A DNA stretch of 64,000 bases from Marchantia polymorpha subsp. ruderalis (taxonomy: Eukaryota; Streptophyta; Marchantiopsida; Marchantiales; Marchantiaceae): positions 9,449,501 through 9,513,500 of the forward strand of contig AP031355.1 of the NCBI GenBank assembly GCA_037833965.1. Direction: 5' to 3'. Below the pieces are notes generated by a model. That model was given only the letters and a program-made list of their open reading frames with translations, searched no databases and was not told the DNA's origin. Numbering within the stretch: the first letter of the stretch is position 1; the number at the start of each line of letters is the position of its first letter. The translations under genes and the position numbers were made by a program. Positions 31,230-41,028 of the stretch are shown here, piece by piece.

Positions 31230-32198
31230 GGGTTCTTTCCCAAACTCAGAAGTATAGATCAGGAACCCATTTCCTTTGCGTGTTTGTGTCCTTGAGTTCT
31301 GTCACCACGCACGAGGAGTTACAACTTAGCGTTCCGCATTTTGTAGCTGAAGGCCTTCGGCCGAATGTTCAGAGCTAGTATATTGGTTAGAGACTTGAGT
31401 AGTTCGGAATTGCACCTGCGGGTGACTGCCGATGCTCAGAGCCAGTGACTAGTTAGATACTTGAACAGTTTCGCCCCTACACCTTCGAGTGTTTCTTTCT
31501 GATTGTACTCCTTTGGGATTTTTCCCCTGAATGCCAAAGTGAAGTTTTGCTACTTCGTGTAAGCCTTGGTTGTAAATTCAGGTTACGCTGCAGCAGGTGC
31601 CTTGAGGGTAACCCCTGTAGTATTTCTGGGAATGACAAGTGCCTGAGAATTCAAACTCTTCAATAGACTGTTGTTGTGTTACTGGAATGTTTCACAGTGA
31701 GTCCTTCAGTGCGGACCTGTGTTCTCTGTGCGTTTTGTGAGTTGAGAATGTTGTTCACCGCGTCTGAGTGACTTCGATCCGAAGTAGGTAGTCCAAACCG
31801 GGTTTCCTACACTAGCAGCAAGCTAGTGGAAGCGTTGTAAAAGCCGGAGTTGGAAGTCACTGCCCGCAGCTTTGCCGAGTGTGCTCGTGAGAGACTTTCC
31901 CCCTGAAATCTTGAAGTAGAGGTCCTAACGGATCTCTGGGTTGTGTTTCTGTAGTTTCAGGTGTGTGTGTGTGTGTGTTACGCTGCACTGTGCGACCTCC
32001 GAGTGCGCTCCGAGTGGACACTTGCAGTATTTCTGGGAGTGACAGTCGCCTGAGAATTCAAACTCCTCAATAGTCTGTTAAAACGTGACACTTTGTACCC
32101 TGTGTGTTCCTCTGTCCCTGTGGGTTCGACCTTTCTACCACTATATTGCAGTTTTAGCCTTTAGTGGGTTATTACATAAGAAGCCGACAACTTCTTTT

Positions 32199-32216
32199 TG
32201 GCGCCGCTGCCGGGGA
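32199..32216 (+). other. Primer-binding site, tRNA-Asp type
   Basis: TGGCGCCGCTGCCGGGGA is complementary to the 3' end of plant tRNA-Asp (TCCCCGGCAACGGCGCCA) apart from one base. It begins 23 bases after the LTR end. Confidence 0.85.
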
Positions 32217-32262
32217 CAGTTGCGTCAACACCGGGGTTTTTACGAGCAGCCATGCTCGGTGA

Positions 32263-35094
32263 ATGTCGACTGGGGCTGGCGGGAGCAACCTAAGTGCTAG
32301 AGCTGTCCGCAAGTTCCGACGAGATTCAGAGAAGGCCGTGGAAGAGACACGGCGTCAAAACAAGAAAACACCAAAAAGAGTACCTAAGCCTAGTTCGGCC
32401 GACATCCTTGGGGAACCTACCCCCGACGACTCGGAACCAAACTTGGTGCTTACAGTTCTACTAGATATTCCTTGCACGGACCCGCCTAGTGAAGTAGAAC
32501 CGACCGCCCGAGAACCGTCGACAGACACACCGATGGCGGACGGACAAGCCAATGTGCGGCTACCTCAGCCGATTACTAAACATTCCTACCCGAAGTACAA
32601 AGGGAGTGGGGATGACGACGATGCAGATTCATACATCAAGTTATTCGAGTCGGTGTCTATTGCCAATCGCGAGATCGCAGACGACGACCGACTAAGGATC
32701 TTTCCAAGCCTTCTGCGGAAGAAAGCGAGGAGTTGGTATAATCACGAGAGCATCGATCCGACTGGGTTGACAACATGGGCCCAGCTGAAGGAGAAGTTCC
32801 TTCGCCGCTTTCGCGAGCTCGGCTACAACAGCCGGGTTTTGACGAAGTTACGTAATTTGCAGCGAGAGAAGAAGGAGAGTCTGCGTGACTACACTGAGAG
32901 ATTTCTGGACCTCCTCGACAGAATACCGAAAACAGGACCAGGGTCCCCTTTCTCGGTACAACAAGCTGTGGATTGGTACGTGACCGGTTTAACTCGGGAG
33001 ATGGAGACTTTTTGCCGACGTAGCAAGTGCGACACTATTGAGGATGTGATTGCATCGGCAGAAGCCTTCGAAACTTCCACTCTCAACCGAAGAGGGAGAG
33101 AGAGACGGGAGTCGAAGGAGCGAAAACCGAAGGGAGGGCGAAGACGACGTAGAGGTACAACTCCGTCATCGGAAGAATCGTCTTCGGACGAGAACCGTTC
33201 CTCACCCGAAGAAGAGGAAACCTCATCGTCGGAGGAGGAGAAGAAGAGGAGGAAGCATGGGTCAGCGAAGAAAAAGGGCACCCGACGAGTGACTACGGAC
33301 AGAGCGCCGGGAGATATAGCTTCGAAGATGGAGACCCTTGTGAAGGACTTCGCCGATCTCAAGGTTCAAGTGGTAGGCGGGCATGATCGCAGAAAATCAC
33401 CCGGGAGAGTGCGAGCGAACTTATGGTGTACTACGTGCGGGGCGGTGGGACATGCAAACACCGAGTGCCTTACCACCCGGCCGTCATATCCAGTCAACGC
33501 AGTAGAGTGGGCGCAACCGTACTATGGAGAGCACCCTCAGTACTATGGAGAGGCTAGCGAAGAGACAGCCTACGCCGTCCAGTCGGTTCCTACCCCTCCT
33601 GCAGTTTCAGCAATGCAAGTCCCACGATATATTCCGGTGGATCGGGCCACTACGGTACCTGTGAGGCGGAGAGCACCTCCAGGGACGTTTGACCCACCGC
33701 CACCGCGAGCTTGTTATAATTGCGGGGAAGTTGGGCACTTCTCACCGCAGTGTCCCCATCCAAAAAGGCGAAACGATTATGCTCCGACCTGTAGTAATTG
33801 CAAGAAGTTCGGGCACACTGCGCCAGAGTGTGATCAGCCACCAGTCCCTCGGCCAGTGGTACGATTTGTGAACACTCCTGCCAAGGAGGACGTGCAAGTT
33901 AACCAGGTCGAAGTAGGTTCAGACGGGGATGGCGAAGACGAAGAATGGCCGGCTGAAGAGGTTATGTGTGCACGGGTCGAAACTCGTAGCTCCAAGAAAT
34001 CCAAGGAGCAAGAGCGTGACACTCGCAAGCATGAACGGAGAACCGCCGACCGGACGGGAAAAGGAAAGGAGAAGACATCCAGCAAGTCCGACTCGCGACC
34101 TGCTCGGAAGTCTTCGGCTACGCGGGAGGCACCAGCAGTGCGCCCCCAGACAGCAGTCGAGGACGAGCCAGTGCGCCTACTGAAACGGGACTATGCTCCG
34201 GATATCCGCAACGAGGTAGCCAACCTGTTGAAGGAAGCGATCCGCACGCAAAAGGACCCACCGCGGCCAGACTTGACCTCCTCCCTTGGGGCGAAGTTGG
34301 CAGCCACCGTGGAACCTCGCAGAGCGTCGCCGACCCCGGCGACCCAACGCGCCCACTATGACTTGGTTGAAGATCTCGGGAGTCGAAAAGTGAACATCAC
34401 GTTCAAGCAGCTCTTGGAGGACAATAAGACGTATCGGAGAATGTTGATGCTTTCGCTACGGCATCCGCGGAAGCCGCGCGCATCCACATCCTCTCAAGTA
34501 TATCAAGTGGAGAGCGAAGACCAAGGGCCACCCGAGATCGATGTGGAAATAGCAGGGTGTTGTGTACGCAGAGTGCCAATCGACTCTGGATCAGGAGTCA
34601 ACATAATGACGGAGGATACAGCGAGAGCCTTGGGGTTCAGTCAATACGAACCCTCGAAGCGTGTGTTGAGATTAGCGGATCAGACGCGGAGAATGCCTGC
34701 AGGTATGCTGCGCAATGTCAAGACAATCATCGGGGGTGCGGACTTTCGGTTGACGTATATCATCCTTCAACCGATGATGAAGCAGGGCTATGACGTTCTG
34801 CTCGGGCGACCATGGCTATATGGTGCACAAGTCAGATGTGATTGGCGAAGACATCGCCTTAAGTTTCCTCATCCTTCGGAACCGACCAAAACCATTACGG
34901 TGCCCTGGAATAGGGTCAGGCACGAAGGAGAGACCCCATCGACAAGTGCAGGTTACACATCGGGCGAGGACAGTGAGTCGACCGCGCGATCGGATTCCAG
35001 TGGTACCGAATCCGATTACTTCGTGGGATTCGTTGCCTGCTGTTCGGTGGGAGAAGAAGAAGAGCCGGAAGCTATTCAGCCGGAAGACGAATAG
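32263..35094 (+). CDS. Gag-protease polyprotein of the Gypsy element
   Basis: The 943-codon frame encodes the capsid/nucleocapsid precursor and the aspartic protease. The retrotransposon Gag core lies around residues 110-260 (YKGSGDDDDADSYIKLF, W-x-x-LKEKFLRRF). A charged Ser/Glu stretch follows, then three CCHC zinc knuckles at about residues 389, 484 and 510 (CTTCGAVGH, CYNCGEVGH, CSNCKKFGH). The protease active site is DSGSG at 774. The frame looks whole. It starts 46 bases after the primer site. Pol lies in the same frame after the stop. Confidence 0.93.
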   Translation: MSTGAGGSNLSARAVRKFRRDSEKAVEETRRQNKKTPKRVPKPSSADILGEPTPDDSEPNLVLTVLLDIPCTDPPSEVEPTAREPSTDTPMADGQANVRLPQPITKHSYPKYKGSGDDDDADSYIKLFESVSIANREIADDDRLRIFPSLLRKKARSWYNHESIDPTGLTTWAQLKEKFLRRFRELGYNSRVLTKLRNLQREKKESLRDYTERFLDLLDRIPKTGPGSPFSVQQAVDWYVTGLTREMETFCRRSKCDTIEDVIASAEAFETSTLNRRGRERRESKERKPKGGRRRRRGTTPSSEESSSDENRSSPEEEETSSSEEEKKRRKHGSAKKKGTRRVTTDRAPGDIASKMETLVKDFADLKVQVVGGHDRRKSPGRVRANLWCTTCGAVGHANTECLTTRPSYPVNAVEWAQPYYGEHPQYYGEASEETAYAVQSVPTPPAVSAMQVPRYIPVDRATTVPVRRRAPPGTFDPPPPRACYNCGEVGHFSPQCPHPKRRNDYAPTCSNCKKFGHTAPECDQPPVPRPVVRFVNTPAKEDVQVNQVEVGSDGDGEDEEWPAEEVMCARVETRSSKKSKEQERDTRKHERRTADRTGKGKEKTSSKSDSRPARKSSATREAPAVRPQTAVEDEPVRLLKRDYAPDIRNEVANLLKEAIRTQKDPPRPDLTSSLGAKLAATVEPRRASPTPATQRAHYDLVEDLGSRKVNITFKQLLEDNKTYRRMLMLSLRHPRKPRASTSSQVYQVESEDQGPPEIDVEIAGCCVRRVPIDSGSGVNIMTEDTARALGFSQYEPSKRVLRLADQTRRMPAGMLRNVKTIIGGADFRLTYIILQPMMKQGYDVLLGRPWLYGAQVRCDWRRHRLKFPHPSEPTKTITVPWNRVRHEGETPSTSAGYTSGEDSESTARSDSSGTESDYFVGFVACCSVGEEEEPEAIQPEDE

Positions 35095-35100
35095 CAATTA
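35092..35100 (+). promoter_or_regulatory. Tobamovirus-type read-through stop context
   Basis: The gag-protease frame ends UAG CAA UUA, the exact context that gives read-through in tobacco mosaic virus and fits the UAG-CAR-YYA rule. The frame stays open into pol directly after it, and the minus-strand element has the same nine bases at the same junction. Stop suppression of this type is known in the plant LTR element SIRE1 (for its env-like frame). Its use for pol here is inferred. Confidence 0.7.
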
Positions 35101-35103
35101 ACT

Positions 35104-38100
35104 GTGGGACTGGGAAGGAGTGAGACGAGTCACACTGAGGGCATTGTCGACCCTAGTGACTGTCACGAAGTACAACTCAGTCCCGGCAAGTGCTTGAAGG
35201 TATCAAGCGCAGTGAGAGGAGACGAGCTAAGGAAAGTACAGGCCTTCCTTAGCCATTATGTCGACGTTTTCGCCTGGAAGATCGAAGACATGAAGGGGAT
35301 ACCTGCACGGTATGGGGAACACCGTATCGATTTACTGGACGACTCAGTACCCATACGACAGCGCCAGTATCGCCTCAACCCAAAGTACTCCTTGCTAGTG
35401 AAAGAGGAGATAGATAAGTACTTGAGCGCTGGTATTATTTACCCTGTGCTCAGCAGCGAGTGGGTGTCGCCGATTGTTATCGTTGTGGTAACCCACTTTT
35501 TGTTTTTTGTCGGAACTAAAACATTTTTGAATAGTAAGTACCGCGGCAGCAGCTCTAAATAGTAATCGGTACGCAAAACCAGAGGATCGAAGACAGTCAA
35601 GGGGTTTTTGGGCTTAGGCCACAGTGGGACGCTTGGGACGGAACGGGCGGTTCATGCTGCAGGATCCGCTTCGAGCACCTTCGGCGGTTGATCACTCATA
35701 ACTTTCTCAATTCGTAACGCCTTGAGTTGCTTCGGGTCTTGTTGCAAAGAGCTCGCAACGCTCGTTCTAACGAGACCAAGAACTTGTGAAACGGATGAGA
35801 GGTCACTGAGTTATGAGTGCCGGAAGTTACTGATGGGGGGGGCCTTCGGCGGTAGAGCGACTTTGGCGGTACGCCTTCGGCGGAAGAACCGCCGGAAGAT
35901 GCGCCTTGGGCGGTAGACGCCTTCGGTCAACGCCTTCGGGTCAACGCCTTCGGCGATACGGGAGAGTGCATTCGGCGGAAGAGTGAAACCCTCATAACTT
36001 TCTCAATGCGCAACGCCTCGACTTGGTTCGGGTCTCGTTGGAAAGAGCTCGACGCGTTGATTCTAACGAGCCCAAGAACGCCACGAACGGAAGAGAATTC
36101 CGGGAGTTATGAAGGTCGCAAGATACTCAGCTTTCCGCCTGCGCACCGGCGAAGAAAGTTTTGTCCTATGCGCGGACGAAGGAAGTTCACCTCCACACGT
36201 GCCGCCTGTGCACAGGCGCTTCGGCGTCGGCGGGAAATCCGCCTTGGGCCCTAGAAATGCGCCTTGTGAGGTAGAAAGTGTACGGCGCCTTCTGCGCCAG
36301 GTCAGCGCCGCGTACAGCCAGGTCATCGCCGCGGACGGACTGTGGATAGGCGAACGCCTTCGGCGGAAGAGTAAAACCGACATTACTTTCTCAATTCTTA
36401 GCGGTTTGACTTGATTCGGGTCTCGTTGGAAAGAACTCGACGAGCTGGTTCCAACGAGACCAAGATCTCTTGAAACGGATGAGGCATCACCGAGTTAGAA
36501 GCGCCGGAAGTTTCTGATATGGAGGGCCTTCGGTGCTAACATTTAGAGGGGCCTTCGGCGTTAACACTTAGAGAGGCGGCTTACGCCGCGGACAGACGCG
36601 GACGCCTGTGCACAGGCAGGCCTTCGGCGGAAGGGTAAAATTGACATAGTGTTTTCAATTCTTAATGGTTTGCGGTGGTTAGGGTCTCGTTGGAAAGAGC
36701 TCGCGACGCTCGTTCCAACGAGCCCAAGAACGCCTGGGACGGATGGGAATTTAGGGAGTTAGGACTATCGGAAGATACGTAGACGTTCTCCTTCGGCCCT
36801 AGATGTTCGCCTTCGGGGTTACGCTTCCGGGAATTCCGCCTTCGGAGGTAGGGAGATCGACTTTTGTCCGATGCGCGGACGGACGCCTTCGACGGTTGCA
36901 GGCCTTCGGCGGAAGAGTAAAACAGTGATAACTTTCTCAATTCTTATCCGTTTGACTTGGTTAGGGGCTCGTTGGAAAGAGCACCACACGCTCGTTCCAA
37001 CGAGCCCAAGAACGTTGCAAACGAAGCAGGGATCCGGGAGTTATGGGCGTCGGGGTGACTGTTAGAGATTGACAAGGTGTGGAAGTGCGTCTTTGGCGGT
37101 TGGACGCATTCGGCGGTGCGCGGAAGGAGATTTCCTCCGGCGAGGATCGGGTGGTCATGAATGTAGAATGTTCAGGTGTGGCAGTGGCGGCCTGCGAGTA
37201 GGCGGCTTGCGTGTAGGACGCGTGGAACCCACAGTCCTCGGATTTTGGAGAAGGAATTTTGGCCTAGGTTCAGAGATCTTGCGGGGCCCATATCTTGGCG
37301 ATGGACGGTCGGATGGATCTGAAATTTTGTGGGGCCGTTGATCTCGGCCGGCCACGCATGCCTGCAAATTTTCAGCCTCAGATCTTGGATGGTAAGGCGC
37401 TGGCGGCTCTGTACAGTAGGCTTAGGATTCAAATTTAGGGTTAGGGTTAGATTTAGGTTGTAAGTTAGAGGGAAAGGCAGCAGCCGCCGACTCCTCAGGT
37501 GTAGGATCTGTTGCGGCTCGCACCATGGCATTGCAGTGTAGTGTTAGGTAGGACTTAGAAGGTATAAAATAGTTCCAGGCGTTTTGCCTGGGGTTCTTTC
37601 CCATCAGAAGTGCAGATCAGGAACCCATTTCCTTTGCGTGTTTGTGTCCTTGAGTTCTGTCACCACGCACGAGGAGTTACAACTTAGCGTTCCGCATTTT
37701 GTAGCTGAAGGCCTTCGGCCGAATGTTCAGAGCTAGTCCATTGGTTAGAGACTTGAGTAGTTCGGATCTGCACCTGCGGGTGACTGCCGATGCTCAGAGC
37801 CAGTGACTAGTTAGATACTTGAACAGTTTCGCCCCTACACCTTCGAGTGTTTCTTTCTGATTGTACTCCCTTGGGATTTTTCCCCTGAATGCCAAAGTGA
37901 AGTTTTGCTACTTCGTGTAAACCTTGGTTGTAAATTCAGGTTACGCTGCAGCAGGTGCCTTGAGGGTAACCCCTGTAGTATTTCTGGGAATGACAAGCGC
38001 CTGAGAATTCAAACTCTTCAATAGACTGTTGTTGTGTTACTGGAATGTTTCACAGTGAGTCCTTCAGTGCGGACCTGTGTTCTCTGCGCGTTTTGTGAGT

Positions 38101-40991
38101 TGAGAGTGTTGTTCACCGCGTAGGAGTGACTTCGATCCGAAGTAGGCAGTCCAAACCGGGTTTCCTACACTAGCAGCAAGCTAGTGGAAGTGTTGTAAAA
38201 GCCGGAGTTGGAAGTCACTGCCCGCAGCTTTGCCGAGTGTGCTCGTGAGAGACTTTCCCCCTGAAATCTTGAAGTAGAGGTCCTAACGGATCTCTGGGTT
38301 GTGTTTCTGTAGTTTCAGGTGTGTGTGTGTGTGTGTTACGCTGCACTGTGCGACCTCCGAGTGCGCTCCGAGTGGACACTTGCAGTATTTCTGGGAGTGA
38401 CAGTTGCCTGAGAATTCAAACTCCTCAATAGTCTGTCAAAACGTGACACTTTGTACCCTGTGTGTTCCTCTGTCCCTGTGGGTTCGACCTTTCTACCACT
38501 ATATTGCAGTTTTAGCCTTTAGTGGGTTATTACAATCGTACCCAAGAAGTTGACGGGTAAGATACGAGTGTGTCAGGATTTCCGGAAGTTGAATGCAGCA
38601 ACACGCAAGGATCATCACCCGTTACCATTCACGGATGCCATTCTAGACCATGTCGCAGGACATGAATGTTATAGCTTCCTGGATGGGTTCTCAGGTTACA
38701 ATCAGGTGTCTATCCGTGAACAGGACAAGGATAAAACTACGTTCACAACCGACTGGGGAACTTACGCATACCACAAGATGCCCTTCGGTCTGTGCAACGC
38801 GCCTGCCACCTTTCAACGGATGATGACCAATATCTTTCAGGAACAACTGAGGAAGTTCCTGGAGATATTCATAGATGACTTCTGTGTCTTTGGGAAGCGG
38901 TCTGAACACCTAAGTCACTTGAAGCAGACCTTCGATAAATGTAGAGAGAGCAGTTTATCACTGCATCCCGAGAAGTGCTTTTTCTTTATGACTAGTGGGA
39001 TCTTGTTGGGTCATCGGGTCTCGGCAGACGGCATTGCGGTGGACATCGAGAAGGTCAAGGTTATACTCGAGCTTGAGCCACCCACGAATCTAAAGGAGCT
39101 GCGAGCATTCCTGGGTCATGTGGGCTACTACCGAAGATTTATACACATGTATGCAATACTGGCGGCGGACCTGACCAAGTTGTTGAAGAAGGACGAGCCT
39201 TATGCTTGGGGTGCGAACCAGCAGTCAGCATTTGAGGCTCTAAAAGCAAAACTCACGACTGCTCCCGTACTAAGGAGTCCAGACTGGAATCGACCATTCC
39301 ATGTTTACGTTGACACATCGGCATTCGCCATCGGTGTAGTACTGAGTCAAAAGGATGACAACAAAAAGGACTATCCGATATACTTCGCGAGCCGACAGCT
39401 GTCTCTAGCAGAGCGGAAGTACACCACGACGGAGAGAGAAGCGTTGGGGATGGTGTACTCCTGTAAAAAGTTCCGTCACTACCTAATCTGCTACGAGTTT
39501 GTGTTCCATGTGGACCACTACGCATTGCAACACCTAGTCAAGAAAACCGACCTATCCGGTCGGATCGCCAGGTGGGTGTTATTACTACAAGAGTTCACCT
39601 ACACGGTCCAGACCAGGAAAGGGGTGCACCACGAAAATGCGGATTACTTGTCCCGATTATGGACACAGCCGACAGAGGAGGAATTGGTGGACGATTTTCC
39701 AGATGAAGAGTTATTTCAGTTGTCTGCAGGACATGAGTCCCGCTATGCCGACCTGTATCGATATCTGCTAACCCTCCAGTGTCCCGAAGGCATGGATTTG
39801 GAACAGCGAACTGTCTTTATTCATAAGGCAGGCCCGTACCAACTCCAGCAGGGGGTTTTGTTTAAGAAGATGGCAGATGAGCGCTTATGCAGGTGCCTGG
39901 AGGAAACAGAGGTACCAAGAATAGTGAGTGCGATGCATACTTAGGAGGCGGGTGGACACTATGCCACCAGGAACACGGTCACAAAGATCCTAAATGCGGG
40001 GTATTGGTGGCCGACCATGTTTAAGGATGTTCTCGATTACATCCGCAAGTGCGACAGTTGCCAGAGGACGGGGAGACCGACGCCTACAACACGCTGGCCC
40101 CTGACTGCCATCATGCCTCTAGCACCTTTCGAAAAGTGGGGTATTGACTTTGTAGGGCCGATACAACCAGTGACTAGAAGTACACGAAGGCGCTACATTC
40201 TGGTAGCAACGGACTATGCCACCAAAATGGTAGAGGCCAGAGCCACCAGAAAGGATGATGCTGCCACAGTGGCAGCATTCTTGTTTGAGTCAATCATCAC
40301 ACGCTACGGATGTCCCTTAGAGCTAGTCAGCGACCGGGGCACGCATTTTCTGAATCAGATCATCGAAGATCTGACACGGTACTTCCACATCAAGCACCGG
40401 AAGACTACTTCCTACAATCCCAAGGCAAATGGACTGACGGAGAAGTCCAATGGTCTGCTGTGTAAAATACTACTCAAGGTCACGGTGAACCACGCTCACG
40501 ACTGGGATACGAAGCTAGCAGCCTCTCTATGGGCGTACCGCACAGCTGAGAAGATCACGACCAAACAGACACCATACTTTCTGGTGTATGGGCAACACCC
40601 GATCCTCCCGATCGAATTTGAAGTACCCACCCAACGAACGTTGGATTTTCAGAGGATGGGCGCAGAGGAGAGTCAGCTCTACAGGTTACAGGAAGTCACG
40701 CTGCTGGATGAGAGGAGAAGAGACGCCGAAGATCGCACCAAGAAAATCCAGCTCCGCCGAAAGGAGAGATACGATAAAAAGATCAAACCGGTACTCCTGC
40801 AGGCGGGTGATTTGGCATTGCTCTACGACAGCAGGCATGCCAGATTCCCAGGCAAACTGCACCTAAGGTGGATGGGACCTTACAGGGTTGTCGAAGTCTT
40901 CCCGAATGGATCCATCCAACTTGCGGACCTGGCCGGCGATTTGTTAGGCACTCGAGTGAACGGGTGGCGGTTGAAGAAATACCACATGTGA
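35104..40991 (+). pseudogene. Pol region: RT, RNase H, integrase; split by a nested LTR
   Basis: Domains in order are reverse transcriptase (MPFGLCNAPATFQRMM; catalytic FIDDF), RNase H (FHVYVDTSAFAIGVVLSQ), integrase zinc-binding region (CDSC), integrase core (GIDFVGP, SDRGTHF, NGLTEKSN) and a C-terminal GPY-type module (RWMGPYRVVEV). No chromodomain and no envelope gene follow. The reading is interrupted by the solo LTR at 35484-38534 and is broken about once more. It ends 25 bases before the polypurine tract. Confidence 0.9.
35484..38534 (+). mobile_element. Nested solo LTR with an expanded, ORF-less U3
   Basis: It starts TGTGGTAACCCAC, ends GTGGGTTATTACA, and is flanked by ATCGT (35479-35483 and 38535-38539). 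The last 1 kb (TATA, R, U5) is nearly identical to the young LTRs. U3 differs: it holds five irregularly spaced copies of a conserved block (near 35735, 36029, 36418, 36679, 36961), then about 470 bases (37069-37540) unlike any other LTR here, and no U3 protein frame. It entered an already young element, so it is the more recent event. Confidence 0.92.
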
Positions 40992-41015
40992 GTGTTCGCG
41001 TGGGCGCTCACAATT

Positions 41016-41026
41016 GAGGAGGGGGG
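41016..41026 (+). other. Polypurine tract
   Basis: GAGGAGGGGGG lies just before the 3' LTR (starts 41029) and would prime plus-strand synthesis. The mirror-image tract is next to the 3' LTR of the minus-strand element (about 58296-58306). Confidence 0.85.
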
Positions 41027-41028
41027 CA

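Larger units (their letters stand above)
27718..32176 (+). repeat. 5' LTR of the element
   Basis: It starts TGTGGTACCCCACTTTTGGC and ends GTGGGTTATTACA. U3 is about 3.5 kb, holding palindrome clusters and a reading frame; the TATA box is at 31202, and R plus U5 follow with a TG repeat near 31965. A 4.4-kb LTR is unusually long. Confidence 0.95.

Noticed and set aside
37430-37465. Telomere-like TTTAGGG/TTAGGG repeats in the nested LTR
   Set aside because: Only a few degenerate units within the odd U3 segment; not an interstitial telomere tract of meaningful length.
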